From assembly GCF_020520285.1 (NCBI RefSeq), contig NZ_CP084742.1, positions 2,294,001-2,358,000 on the forward strand: 64,000 nucleotides of DNA, written 5' to 3'. Under the pieces are notes generated by a model. That model worked only from the letters and a program-made list of their open reading frames with translations, was not told the origin of the DNA and ran no database searches. Positions 28,576 through 38,621 of the stretch are shown here, in pieces; within the stretch, counting starts at the first letter, position 1; each line of letters opens with the position of its first letter. Source of the stretch: Pseudomonas sp. L5B5 (GTDB lineage: Bacteria; Pseudomonadota; Gammaproteobacteria; Pseudomonadales; Pseudomonadaceae). Made by a program: the position numbers and the translations under genes.

Positions 28576-29187
28576 ATGAGCACCATCCGCGAGCGCAATA
28601 AAGAACTGATCCTGCGGGCCGCCAGCGAAGAGTTTGCCGACAAGGGCTTCGCCGCCACCAAGACCAGCGACATCGCCGCCAAGGCCGGGTTGCCCAAGCC
28701 CAACGTCTACTACTACTTCAAGTCCAAGGAAAATCTCTACCGCGAGGTGCTGGAAAGCATCATCGAACCGATTCTCCAGGCGTCCACCCCGTTCAACGCC
28801 GACGGCGTGCCCGGCGAGGTGCTCAGCGGCTACATTCGTTCGAAGATCCGCATCTCCCGTGACCTGCCCTTCGCCTCCAAGGTGTTCGCCAGCGAGATCA
28901 TGCACGGCGCGCCACACCTGAGCCCGGACCAGGTGGAGCAGCTCAACGCCCAGGCCAAGCACAACATCGAGTGCATCCAGACCTGGATCGACCGTGGCCA
29001 GATCGCGCCCCTGGACCCTCATCACCTGATGTTCAGCATCTGGGCCGCCACCCAGACCTACGCCGATTTCGACTGGCAGATCTCGGTGGTCACCGGCAAG
29101 GCCAAGCTGGCCGAAGAAGATTACGAAGCCGCGGCCCAGACCATCATCCGCCTGGTGCTCAAGGGCTGCGAGCCCGAATCCGCATAA
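28576..29187 (+). CDS. TetR family regulator, RutR/YcdC-like C-terminal domain
   Basis: 203 aa from ATG 28576 ([20 protein letters not shown]). N-terminal TetR HTH at about 10-55 with [19 protein letters not shown] as recognition segment. The C-terminal part ([17 protein letters not shown] ... [13 protein letters not shown]) resembles the YcdC/RutR ligand domain. RutR of E. coli senses uracil and thymine and controls pyrimidine and purine catabolism, so a nucleobase-related ligand is plausible. It lies upstream of the hbpS/gcl region and is divergent from yedI. An ATG 13 codons upstream is an alternative start. Target genes unknown. Confidence 0.85.
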   Translation: MSTIRERNKELILRAASEEFADKGFAATKTSDIAAKAGLPKPNVYYYFKSKENLYREVLESIIEPILQASTPFNADGVPGEVLSGYIRSKIRISRDLPFASKVFASEIMHGAPHLSPDQVEQLNAQAKHNIECIQTWIDRGQIAPLDPHHLMFSIWAATQTYADFDWQISVVTGKAKLAEEDYEAAAQTIIRLVLKGCEPESA

Positions 29188-29231
29188 CCCGCCTTCCTGA
29201 CGCCGCCCTGTTCAAGGGCGCCACGGGGTTC

Positions 29232-29373
29232 GTGTAGCCGCTGCCGCAGGCTGCGTACGGCTCGGCACGAGCCCCCTGGTGGCTATCGGCAATTAACCTG
29301 AGGTACCGCGTCGCCCGGTTTGGCGGGCGCTGCGCACCCGATCGCAGCCTCGCAGGCTCGACAGCGGCTACAC
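29232..29373. repeat. 142-bp inverted-repeat element (GTGTAGCCGCTG ends)
   Basis: Perfect 12-bp terminal inverted repeats GTGTAGCCGCTG (29232-29243) and CAGCGGCTACAC (29362-29373). It fills the gap between the convergent TetR and GlcG/HbpS genes. The inner sequence CTGCCGCAGGCTGCG continues the repeat family. Related half- or full-length copies occur at 31885-31979 and 33829-33931. Confidence 0.7.
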
Positions 29374-29385
29374 GTACTGCGCGAC

Positions 29386-29826
29386 CTAAGCGCTGACGCC
29401 GGCATCCGCTGCCAGGCCCTGGGCCTCGATGGCGCTGATGGCGCACTGCTCGTCGATGTCCGAGGTGTCACCACTGATACCGATGGCGCCCATCACCACT
29501 CCCGCCTGATCACGGATCAATACGCCCCCTGGCGCCGGTACCACGCTGCCCTGCCCTAGGCTGTTGAGCGCGCCGATGAAGGCCGGGCGCTGCTGGGCAT
29601 CCAGCGCCAGCAGGCGCGAACCCTTGCCCAGGGCGATGGCGCCCCATGCCTTGCCGATGGCGATCTGCGGGCGCAACAGGCTGGCGCCATCCTCGCGCTG
29701 CAGCGTCACCAGGTGCCCCCCGGCGTCGAGTACCGCAATGGCCAGCGGTGCCGCGCTGATCTTGCGCCCCGCATTGATGGCCTGGTTGGCCAGGTTGATT
29801 GCGACTTTCAAGGTTAAAGCGCTCAT
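29386..29826 (-). CDS. GlcG/HbpS family heme-degrading-like protein
   Basis: 146 aa, one GlcG/HbpS domain: AINAGRKISAAPLAIAVLDAGGHL, then LLRPQIAIGKAWGAIALGKGS, and PGGVLIRDQAGVVMGAIGISGDT. Members occur beside glycolate and glyoxylate genes (GlcG) or as heme-binding sensors (HbpS); their biochemical role in carbon catabolism is unclear. ATG 29826 follows GAGGA at 29835-29839. Divergent from gcl, with which it shares a 267-bp regulatory region carrying paired TTGTATACAA palindromes; probably co-regulated. Confidence 0.87.
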   Translation of the reverse strand: MSALTLKVAINLANQAINAGRKISAAPLAIAVLDAGGHLVTLQREDGASLLRPQIAIGKAWGAIALGKGSRLLALDAQQRPAFIGALNSLGQGSVVPAPGGVLIRDQAGVVMGAIGISGDTSDIDEQCAISAIEAQGLAADAGVSA

Positions 29827-29842
29827 GGGTGCTGTCCTCATC

Positions 29843-29850
29843 TTGTTATT
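29843..29850 (-). promoter_or_regulatory. Hfq/Crc-type motif before GlcG/HbpS gene
   Basis: The transcript reads AATAACAA, a perfect AANAANAA match, just upstream of the SD of the gene starting at 29826. Suggests translational catabolite repression; inferred from sequence and position. Confidence 0.5.
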
Positions 29851-29918
29851 GGAAAGCCTGGTGGAGCTTCTTTCAGGAGAAGCTCGATGCAACGAATAGA
29901 ACACAATGTAATTTATTT

Positions 29919-29928
29919 TTGTATACAA
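29919..29928. promoter_or_regulatory. TTGTATACAA operator, HbpS side
   Basis: Perfect 10-bp palindrome TTGTATACAA, 93 bp before the GlcG/HbpS start. An identical copy lies at 30058-30067 on the gcl side. The form resembles sites of GntR-type repressors; the regulator is not in this window by any direct evidence. Confidence 0.65.
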
Positions 29929-30013
29929 TAATATCGACATACTAGCCCGTGCGACAAAAGGACGCCGGAATATCAAGCCCTCAGGCAACACCATTACCGC
30001 CCAAGAAAACCCA

Positions 30014-30043
30014 TTGACCTGCGTCGCTCGCCATGAATACACT
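30014..30043 (+). promoter_or_regulatory. predicted gcl promoter
   Basis: TTGACC (30014-30019), an 18-bp spacer and TACACT (30038-30043). A start near 30,050 puts the TTGTATACAA palindrome at 30058 immediately downstream, a typical place for a repressor to block initiation or clearance. Prediction only. Confidence 0.5.
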
Positions 30044-30057
30044 CCGCAAAAAGCCAC

Positions 30058-30067
30058 TTGTATACAA
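30058..30067. promoter_or_regulatory. TTGTATACAA operator, gcl side
   Basis: Second perfect copy of the palindrome, 27 bp before the gcl ATG and just past the predicted transcription start. Shares the 11-nt word TTGTATACAAT with the copy at 29919. Confidence 0.65.
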
Positions 30068-30093
30068 TTACAAAACGTAAGAGGCACAAAACC

Positions 30094-31869
<1,776 letters not shown>

Positions 31870-31884
31870 CGAGCCAACACAGCT

Positions 31885-31979
31885 CCTGTAGCCGCTGCCG
31901 AAGGCTGCGATCGACCGCCAAGCGGGCGCGCGCTTCGACACTGCGCAAGGTTCCCCGGACCTCTGCGCACGGCTGCAGG
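31885..31979. repeat. REP-like inverted-repeat element in gcl-hyi gap
   Basis: Ends CCTGTAGCCG (31885-31894) and CGGCTGCAGG (31970-31979) are inverted with one mismatch. The left half continues CTGCCGAAGGCTGCGATCG as in the element at 29232. It fills most of the 136-bp gap and may modulate expression between the two genes. Confidence 0.6.
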
Positions 31980-32005
31980 ACTTGATAGATCCACAGGAGA
32001 CCACC

Positions 32006-32788
32006 ATGCCGCGTTTTGCCGCCAACCTGTCCATGCTGTTCACCGAGCAGGACTTCCTCGCCCGCTTCAAGGCTGCCGCCGATGCCGGCTTCAGCGGTGT
32101 CGAGTACCTGTTCCCCTACGAATACAGTTCCGCCGAGATCAAGGCCCTGCTCGACGCCCATGGCCTGACCCAGGTGCTGTTCAACCTGCCCGCCGGTGAC
32201 TGGGCCAAGGGCGAGCGAGGCATCGCCTGCCTGCCCGATCGGGTCGCGGACTTCCGAGCCGGAGTCGACCTGGCCATCGCCTATGCCCAGGTCCTGGGCA
32301 ACACCCAGATCAACTGCCTGGCAGGTATCCGTCCCCAGGGCGTGGATGCCGCGCTGGTGGAAAAGACCTTCGTCGACAACCTCAAGTACGCCGCCGACAA
32401 GCTCCAGGCTGTCGGCATCAAGCTGGTGATGGAAGCCATCAACACCCGCGACATTCCAGGCTTCTACCTCAACAACACCGCCCAGGCGCTGTCGATCCGC
32501 GAGCAGGTGGGCAGTGCCAACCTGTTCCTGCAGTACGACATCTATCACATGCAGATCATGGAGGGAGACCTGGCGCGGACCCTGTCCGACCACCTGGCCC
32601 AGATCAACCACGTGCAGCTGGCGGACAACCCCGGGCGCAACGAACCAGGCACCGGCGAGATCAACTATCGCTTTCTGTTCGAGCACCTGGACCGCATCGG
32701 CTACCAAGGCTGGGTCGGCTGCGAATACAAACCGCTGGCCACCACCGAGGCTGGCCTGGGCTGGCTCAAGAGCCATAACGCCATCTGA
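32006..32788 (+). CDS. hyi: hydroxypyruvate isomerase
   Basis: 260 aa from ATG 32006 (MPRFAANLSMLFTEQDFLAR), with CAGGAG 9 bp upstream. Xylose isomerase-like TIM barrel. Metal and substrate residues sit in VMEAINTRDIPGF, LQYDIYHMQIMEGD and HVQLADNPGRNEPGTGEINY, as in Hyi. Interconverts hydroxypyruvate and tartronate semialdehyde. Between gcl and glxR, the standard order. Confidence 0.95.
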   Translation: MPRFAANLSMLFTEQDFLARFKAAADAGFSGVEYLFPYEYSSAEIKALLDAHGLTQVLFNLPAGDWAKGERGIACLPDRVADFRAGVDLAIAYAQVLGNTQINCLAGIRPQGVDAALVEKTFVDNLKYAADKLQAVGIKLVMEAINTRDIPGFYLNNTAQALSIREQVGSANLFLQYDIYHMQIMEGDLARTLSDHLAQINHVQLADNPGRNEPGTGEINYRFLFEHLDRIGYQGWVGCEYKPLATTEAGLGWLKSHNAI

Positions 32789-32810
32789 TCGGCAACCGCG
32801 TCATCGTTCA

Positions 32811-32875
32811 TCACGGGCAGGTCGGATCGCCGCCCGCTCGCTCCTACAGCAGGAACGAGGCTTGCCCGCGAGACG
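32811..32875. repeat. compact REP element in hyi-glxR gap
   Basis: Contains TCCTACAGCAGGAACGAGG followed by CTTGCCCGCGAG, the sequence of the common Pseudomonas REP (GTAGGAGCGAGGCTTGCCCG type). An inverted partner, CGGGCAGGTCGG...CGCCCGCTCGCTCC, precedes it. Lies in the 138-bp gap between hyi and glxR. Confidence 0.6.
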
Positions 32876-32926
32876 GATGCCTTGGCACCCCGCAACCTTA
32901 TAGAGCAATAAAAAGAGGATTTTCTC

Positions 32927-33820
32927 ATGGCTAAGATCGGATTCATCGGCACCGGCATCATGGGCCACCCAATGGCTTCCAACCTGCAGAAGGCCGGCCA
33001 CAGCCTGCTGCTCTCGGAACACCACGACAAGGCCCCGGCCGACCTGGTCGCCGCTGGCGCAGTCGCGCTGGCCTCGCCCAGGGAAGTGGCCCAGGAAGCC
33101 GAATTCATCATCATCATGGTGCCCGACACCCCGCAGGTCGAAGACGTGCTGCTGCGTGCCGACGGCGTCGCCGCCGGGATCGGCAAAGGCAAGATCGTCA
33201 TCGACATGAGCTCGATCTCGCCCACCGCGACCAAGGCTTTCGCTGCCAGGATCAACCAGACAGGCGCGCAATACCTGGACGCCCCGGTGTCCGGCGGAGA
33301 AGTCGGCGCCAAGGCGGCGACCCTGAGCATCATGGTCGGCGGCGACAGCCAAGCCTTCGAGCGTGCCCTGCCGCTGTTCCAGAGCATGGGCAAGAACATC
33401 ACCCTGGTCGGCGGCAACGGCGATGGCCAGACCGCCAAGGTGGCCAACCAGATCATCGTCGCCCTGAACATCCAGGCGGTGGCCGAAGCCTTGCTGTTTG
33501 CCGCCAAGAACGGCGCCGACCCGGCCAAGGTACGTGAAGCGCTGATGGGTGGCTTCGCCTCCTCGCGCATCCTGGAAGTGCATGGCGAACGCATGATCAA
33601 GGGCACCTTCGACCCGGGCTTTCGGATCAACCTGCACCAGAAGGACCTCAACCTGGCGCTCAATGGCGCCCGCGAGCTGGGCATCAACCTGCCCAACACC
33701 GCCAACGCCCAGCAGGTATTCAGTACCTGCAACGCCCTGGGCGGCGGCAACTGGGACCACTCGGCGCTGATCAAGGGCCTGGAGCACATGGCCAACTTCT
33801 CGATTCGCGACAAGCAATAA
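32927..33820 (+). CDS. glxR: 2-hydroxy-3-oxopropionate (tartronate semialdehyde) reductase
   Basis: 297 aa beta-hydroxyacid dehydrogenase. Nucleotide-binding GFIGTGIMGHPMASNL at 5-20, substrate-binding DAPVSGGEVGAKAATLSIMVGG, and the catalytic-lysine region GDGQTAKVANQIIVALN. Reduces tartronate semialdehyde to D-glycerate with NAD(P)H. ATG 32927 with AGAGGA upstream. Third gene of the gcl operon. Confidence 0.95.
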   Translation: MAKIGFIGTGIMGHPMASNLQKAGHSLLLSEHHDKAPADLVAAGAVALASPREVAQEAEFIIIMVPDTPQVEDVLLRADGVAAGIGKGKIVIDMSSISPTATKAFAARINQTGAQYLDAPVSGGEVGAKAATLSIMVGGDSQAFERALPLFQSMGKNITLVGGNGDGQTAKVANQIIVALNIQAVAEALLFAAKNGADPAKVREALMGGFASSRILEVHGERMIKGTFDPGFRINLHQKDLNLALNGARELGINLPNTANAQQVFSTCNALGGGNWDHSALIKGLEHMANFSIRDKQ

Positions 33821-33828
33821 GCCGTATT

Positions 33829-33931
33829 TGTAGCCGCCGCCCCGGACTGTGCGAGGGTCCGCAGGAAACGCATCGCTGCGGGCCATGGACAGGCCCTGCC
33901 GATCCTGGCGCCGCCCCCGGCGGCGGCTACA
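33829..33931. repeat. inverted-repeat element in glxR-ttuD gap
   Basis: Perfect 13-bp terminal inverted repeats TGTAGCCGCCGCC and GGCGGCGGCTACA bound this 103-bp element. It fills most of the 151-bp gap. Variant of the TGTAGCCGCTGCC family seen at 29232 and 31885. Confidence 0.7.
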
Positions 33932-33971
33932 CCTGTTCCATGCCCCCATAACAAGAATCCGGGAGCCCGCC

Positions 33972-35252
33972 ATGTCGGCCGATCCGCAACAATTGCTGCG
34001 TGAGCTGTTCGCCACAGCCATCGACGCCGCCCATCCGCAACACGTCCTCGAACCCCACCTGCCCAGCGACCGCAGCGGCCGGGTCATCGTCATCGGTGCC
34101 GGCAAGGCCGCCGCCGCCATGGCCCAGGTGGTCGAACGCAACTGGCAGGGCGAAGTCCGCGGGCTGGTGGTCACCCGCTATGGCCACGGTGCCCCCTGCA
34201 ACAAGATCGAAGTGGTCGAGGCCGCCCATCCGGTACCCGATGCGGCGGGCCTGGCCGTGGCCCGGCGAGTGCTGGAACTGGTCAGCGACCTGACGGAACA
34301 GGACCGGGTGATCTTCCTGTTGTCCGGTGGTGGTTCGGCGCTGCTGGCCCTGCCCGCCGCCGGCATCACCCTGGCCGACAAGCAGGCGATCAACAAGGCA
34401 CTGCTCAAGTCCGGCGCCACCATTGGCGAGATGAATTGCGTGCGCAAGCATCTCTCGGCGATCAAGGGCGGTCGCCTGGCCAAGGCCTGCTGGCCGGCCA
34501 CGGTGCATACCTATGCCATTTCCGACGTGCCGGGCGACCTGGCGACAGTCATTGCCTCCGGCCCCACCGTGGCCGACCCCAGCACCTCGGCCCAGGCCCT
34601 GGCGATTCTCCAGCGCTACGCCATCGACGTGCCGCCAGCGGTGCGTGAATGGTTGCACAACCCCGAGTCGGAAACGGTCAAGCCTGGCGATCCGAGCCTG
34701 GCCCGCAGTCACTTCCAGTTGATCGCCCGCCCCCAGCAATCCCTCGAGGCGGCAGCCGTCAAGGCACGCCAGGCCGGTTTCAGCCCGCTGATCCTCGGTG
34801 ACCTGGAAGGCGAGTCTCGCGAGGTGGCCAAGGTCCATGCCGGGATTGCCCGCCAAGTGGCCCTGCATGGCCAGCCTCTGGCCGCGCCCTGCGTGATCCT
34901 CTCCGGTGGCGAGACCACGGTCACCCTGCGCGGCACGGGTCGTGGCGGGCGCAATGCCGAATTCCTGCTGAGCCTGACCGAGAGCCTCAAGGGCCATCCC
35001 GGTATCTACGCCCTCGCGGGCGATACCGATGGCATCGACGGTTCCGAGGACAACGCCGGGGCGATCATGACTCCAGACAGCTACGCCCGCGCCGCGGCCC
35101 TGGGCTTGAACGCCAGCGACGAGCTGGACAACAACAATGGCTACGGTTACTTCGCCGCCCTGGACAGCCTGATCGTCACAGAGCCGACGCGTACCAACGT
35201 CAACGACTTCCGCGCCATCCTTATTCTCGAGACGCCCAAACATGACGCCTGA
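33972..35252 (+). CDS. ttuD: glycerate kinase type 2 (MOFRL family)
   Basis: 426 aa from ATG 33972 (MSADPQQLLRELFATAIDAA) following GGGAG. N-terminal GCKR-like domain with IVIGAGKAAAAMAQVVE and FLLSGGGSALLALPA. C-terminal MOFRL domain with SGGETTVTLRGTGRGGRNAEF and AGDTDGIDGSEDNAGA. Phosphorylates glycerate to 2-phosphoglycerate; older annotations call it hydroxypyruvate reductase TtuD. The last 11 bp overlap pyk, so product flows directly to pyruvate through enolase and pyruvate kinase. Confidence 0.92.
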   Translation: MSADPQQLLRELFATAIDAAHPQHVLEPHLPSDRSGRVIVIGAGKAAAAMAQVVERNWQGEVRGLVVTRYGHGAPCNKIEVVEAAHPVPDAAGLAVARRVLELVSDLTEQDRVIFLLSGGGSALLALPAAGITLADKQAINKALLKSGATIGEMNCVRKHLSAIKGGRLAKACWPATVHTYAISDVPGDLATVIASGPTVADPSTSAQALAILQRYAIDVPPAVREWLHNPESETVKPGDPSLARSHFQLIARPQQSLEAAAVKARQAGFSPLILGDLEGESREVAKVHAGIARQVALHGQPLAAPCVILSGGETTVTLRGTGRGGRNAEFLLSLTESLKGHPGIYALAGDTDGIDGSEDNAGAIMTPDSYARAAALGLNASDELDNNNGYGYFAALDSLIVTEPTRTNVNDFRAILILETPKHDA

Positions 35253-36657
35253 CAAGAAGGTCAAGATCCTCGCCACCCTGGGTCCGGCCACCGATGGCCT
35301 GGAGGATATCCGTGAGCTGGTTCAAGCCGGCGTGAATATCTTCCGCCTCAATTTCAGCCATGGCAGCCATGCCGACCATGCCCAGCGCTACGCCTGGATT
35401 CGCCAGGTGGAAAGCGAGCTGAACCACCCCCTGGGCATCCTCATGGACCTGCAAGGGCCCAAGCTGCGGGTCGGTACCTTCGCTGCCGGCAAGGTCCAGC
35501 TGGTGCGCGGGCAGCCCCTGCGCCTGGACCTGGACCCGACACCGGGCGATGCGCGACGGGTCAACCTGCCCCACCCGGAAATCATCGCCGCGCTGGAACC
35601 AGGCATGGACCTGCTGCTGGACGACGGCAAGCTGCGCTTGAAGGTCCAGGCCAGGCACGCCGACGCCATCGACACCCTGGTGCTCAACGGTGGCGAACTG
35701 TCGGATCGCAAGGGCGTCAACGTGCCCCAGGCCGTGCTGGATCTCAGCCCGCTGACCGCCAAGGATCGCCGCGACCTGAGCTTCGGCCTGGAGCTGGGCG
35801 TGGACTGGGTGGCGCTGTCCTTCGTGCAGCGCCCGGAGGATATCCGCGAAGCCCGGGAGCTGATCGGCAACAAGGCATTCCTGATGGCCAAGATCGAAAA
35901 GCCCTCGGCGGTGGCCCAACTGCGGCAAATCGCCGAGCTCAGCGACGCGATCATGGTGGCCCGGGGCGACCTCGGGGTCGAGGTGCCGGCCGAATCCGTA
36001 CCGCAGATCCAGAAGGACATCATCGGCACCTGCCGCCAGCTGGGCAAACCGGTGGTGGTGGCGACCCAGATGCTCGAATCCATGCGCTTTTCCCCGGCAC
36101 CGACCCGCGCCGAGGTGACCGATGTCGCCAATGCCGTGGCCGAGGGCGCCGACGCGGTGATGCTGTCGGCGGAAACCGCCTCCGGCGAGTACCCGCTGGA
36201 AGCCGTGCAGATGATGAGCAAGATCATCCGCCAGGTGGAAACCGGGCCGGACTACCAGGCCCAGCTGGACGTCAGCCGGCCCCAGGCCGAGGCCACGGTG
36301 TCCGATGCGATCAGCTGCGCGATCCGGCGCATCTGCAGCATCCTGCCGGTGGCCGTGCTGGTGAACTACAGCGAATCAGGCAGCTCGACCCTGCGCGCCG
36401 CCCGGGAGCGACCGTCGGTGCCGATCCTCAACCTGACCCCCAACCTGCAGGCCGCACGGCGCCTGACCCTGGCCTGGGGCGTGCACTCGGTGGTCAACGA
36501 TCGCTTGCGCCAGGTCGACGAGGTCTGCAGCACGGCCCTGGAAATTGCCCAGGCCCAGGGCCTGGCCAAGCGCGCAGACACGGTGGTGATCACCACCGGT
36601 GTGCCGTTCGGCCAGCCGGGGACGACTAACTCCCTGCGTGTCGAAACCCTTCTCTGA
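35242..36657 (+). CDS. pyk: pyruvate kinase
   Basis: 471 aa. TLGPATDG at the N-terminus, FRLNFSHGSH, MDLQGPKLRVG, the Mg/K substrate site FLMAKIEKPSAV followed by IMVARGDLGVEVP, and MLESM with PTRAEVTDVANAV. Final step to pyruvate and ATP. Starts inside the end of ttuD (11-bp overlap), which ties this isozyme to the glyoxylate/glycerate pathway; Pseudomonas has a separate general pyruvate kinase. Confidence 0.95.
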   Translation: MTPDKKVKILATLGPATDGLEDIRELVQAGVNIFRLNFSHGSHADHAQRYAWIRQVESELNHPLGILMDLQGPKLRVGTFAAGKVQLVRGQPLRLDLDPTPGDARRVNLPHPEIIAALEPGMDLLLDDGKLRLKVQARHADAIDTLVLNGGELSDRKGVNVPQAVLDLSPLTAKDRRDLSFGLELGVDWVALSFVQRPEDIREARELIGNKAFLMAKIEKPSAVAQLRQIAELSDAIMVARGDLGVEVPAESVPQIQKDIIGTCRQLGKPVVVATQMLESMRFSPAPTRAEVTDVANAVAEGADAVMLSAETASGEYPLEAVQMMSKIIRQVETGPDYQAQLDVSRPQAEATVSDAISCAIRRICSILPVAVLVNYSESGSSTLRAARERPSVPILNLTPNLQAARRLTLAWGVHSVVNDRLRQVDEVCSTALEIAQAQGLAKRADTVVITTGVPFGQPGTTNSLRVETLL

Positions 36658-36764
36658 CCTGCCCCCACTGCCCGCGCTGCTTCCCCATTCATCCGGCGCT
36701 CTCCCCAGAGAGAGCCCGGTGCATCGGACGCAGCCAGCAGTGGCCACACTCACCGATATCCATC

Positions 36765-37685
36765 ATGCCGTCACAGTCCTTCAACGCTTTGTGCCCCGAT
36801 TGGGCCACTGCCCTGCTCAATGGCTTCAGCCAGATCTTTCTCCAGCGCCACCCGCTGTGCGGCCTGCTGTGCCTGCTGGCGATCCTGGCCAGCGCCCCGA
36901 CCCTGCTCGGCGGCGCCCTGCTCGGCGCCCTGGCCGGGCTGCTCACCGCCCAGCAACGGGGCTATGCCAAGGCCGACCGGCAAGCCGGGCTCTTCAGCTA
37001 CAACGGGATACTGCTGGGGTTGCTGCTGAGCCTGTACCTGCCGTGGTCGATCCTGCTGCCGCCGTTGATCATCGCCGCCGGCGGCCTGAGCGCGATCATC
37101 ACCCAGCAGTGGCTCAAGCGCGCTCGTCACCCGGCCAGCCTGCCGGCCTACACCGCCCCCTTCGTCGGCCTCGGCTGGCTGCTGGCCGGCCTGTTTGCCC
37201 CTCTGCCTGCCAGCGCGCCGGGCCTGCCCGCAGTGACGCTGCCCGGATTGCTGGACGGCCTGTTCCAGGGCCTGGGCCAGGTGATGTTCCTCGGGAACTG
37301 GCAGGCGGGCCTGCTGATTTGCGCCGGCCTGCTCTTGGCCAACCGCCGGGCAGCGGCCTGGACCCTGGGTGGCTCGGGGTTCGGCCTGGCCGTGGCGTTG
37401 CTGCAGCAGGCGCCCGACCAGGCGCTGTCCGGCCTGGCCGGCTACAACTGCGCGCTGGTGGCCCTGGCGCTGAGCCAGCGGGGCCTGCGCCCCTGGTGGC
37501 CAGTGCTGGGCATGGTCCTGGCGCTGCTGATCACCCCCGGGCTCGCCGCGATGGGCCTGGCACCCCTCACCGGCCCCTTCGTCCTGGCCTGCTGGCTGGT
37601 GCTGGCCTGCAACCGGGCATTCGGCCGTAGACCTCGCAACGACGCGCCTTGCGCTCCTGCGACAAATCCCCCTAGGCTTCGCTGA
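36765..37685 (+). CDS. urea transporter (UT family)
   Basis: 306 aa, about ten hydrophobic helices in two homologous halves. UT-family features: SYNGILLGLLLSLYL in the first half and GYNCALVALALSQRG in the second, plus LPAYTAPFVGLGWLL and LTGPFVLACWLVLAC, and GQVMFLGNWQAG. Such proteins form trimeric urea channels. ATG 36765 lies 107 bp after pyk. The position behind the glyoxylate operon fits use of urea released with glyoxylate in allantoin breakdown (inference). Confidence 0.82.
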   Translation: MPSQSFNALCPDWATALLNGFSQIFLQRHPLCGLLCLLAILASAPTLLGGALLGALAGLLTAQQRGYAKADRQAGLFSYNGILLGLLLSLYLPWSILLPPLIIAAGGLSAIITQQWLKRARHPASLPAYTAPFVGLGWLLAGLFAPLPASAPGLPAVTLPGLLDGLFQGLGQVMFLGNWQAGLLICAGLLLANRRAAAWTLGGSGFGLAVALLQQAPDQALSGLAGYNCALVALALSQRGLRPWWPVLGMVLALLITPGLAAMGLAPLTGPFVLACWLVLACNRAFGRRPRNDAPCAPATNPPRLR

Positions 37686-37706
37686 TCTTCGATTCAGGCG
37701 ATTTCC

Positions 37707-38531
37707 ATGGGTAACAGCGACAACTGGCGGCAACGCCTCTACGTGATGATCTTCCAGACCGATACGGTGGCCGGAAGACGCTTCGACAGCACCTTGCTGC
37801 TGATCATTCTCGCCAGCCTGGTGATCGTGATCCTCGACAGCATCGACCAGGTCCATCGCGACTACGCCAATGTCCTGGCCTATATCGAATGGGGCTTCAC
37901 GCTGATCTTCGCCATCGAGTACGGGCTGCGCCTGTACTGTTCGCCCAAGCCGCTGCGATATGCCTTCAGCTTCTACGGCCTGGTGGACCTGCTGGCGATC
38001 GTCCCCGGCATCCTCGCCCTCTACTACAGCGACGCCCAGTACCTGCTGATCATCCGCATCATCCGCATGTTGCGGATCTTTCGCGTGCTCAAGCTCGCGC
38101 CCTACCTCAAGCAGGCCCACTACCTGCTCGACGCCCTGCGCGGCAGCAAGCAGAAGATCCTGGTGTTCCTGCTCAGCGTCTGCACCCTGGTCACGGTGTT
38201 CGGCACCCTGATGTACGTGGTCGAGGGCCCGGAGCACGGCTTCACCAGCATTCCCAAGGGCATCTACTGGGCCATCGTCACCCTGACCACCGTGGGCTAC
38301 GGCGACATCGTGCCCAAGACCGTGATCGGCCAGGTGATCTCGTCCATGGTGATGATCACCGGTTACTCGATCATCGCGGTGCCCACCGGGATCTTCACCG
38401 CCGAGCTGGCCAGCGCCATGCGGGGCGAACAGCTCAAGCACGACTGCCCGGTGTGCCGCAAGAACCACCACGAACCGGCCGCCGCCTTCTGCTCCCGTTG
38501 TGGCAACGCCCTGTTTAAAAAGCTGGAATAA
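37707..38531 (+). CDS. voltage-gated-type ion (potassium) channel with C-terminal zinc ribbon
   Basis: 274 aa. Six-helix Kv-like topology: S4 with regularly spaced arginines in RIIRMLRIFRVLKL (about 117-130), and the potassium selectivity filter TVGYGD at 195-200 in the P-loop. After S6 the short C-terminus holds CPVCRKNHHEPAAAFCSRCG, a CxxC...CxxC zinc-ribbon-like knuckle. Inner-membrane K+ channel of unknown trigger. ATG 37707, 21 bp after the urea transporter and probably co-transcribed. Confidence 0.87.
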   Translation: MGNSDNWRQRLYVMIFQTDTVAGRRFDSTLLLIILASLVIVILDSIDQVHRDYANVLAYIEWGFTLIFAIEYGLRLYCSPKPLRYAFSFYGLVDLLAIVPGILALYYSDAQYLLIIRIIRMLRIFRVLKLAPYLKQAHYLLDALRGSKQKILVFLLSVCTLVTVFGTLMYVVEGPEHGFTSIPKGIYWAIVTLTTVGYGDIVPKTVIGQVISSMVMITGYSIIAVPTGIFTAELASAMRGEQLKHDCPVCRKNHHEPAAAFCSRCGNALFKKLE

Positions 38532-38550
38532 GCAAAGTACTTTTTAATCT

Positions 38551-38579
38551 TTAAAGAGATATAACGCCCCGGCTATAGT
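38551..38579 (+). promoter_or_regulatory. predicted sbp promoter
   Basis: TTAAAG (38551-38556), a 17-bp spacer and TATAGT (38574-38579), 43 bp before the sbp start. The weak -35 with an AT-rich upstream tract fits an activator-dependent promoter, CysB being the usual candidate for sulfate genes; no CysB site could be verified. Confidence 0.45.
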
Positions 38580-38621
38580 CGGCGGCAAATTGCCTTCACT
38601 CTCGAATAAAAGGAATGTGCA

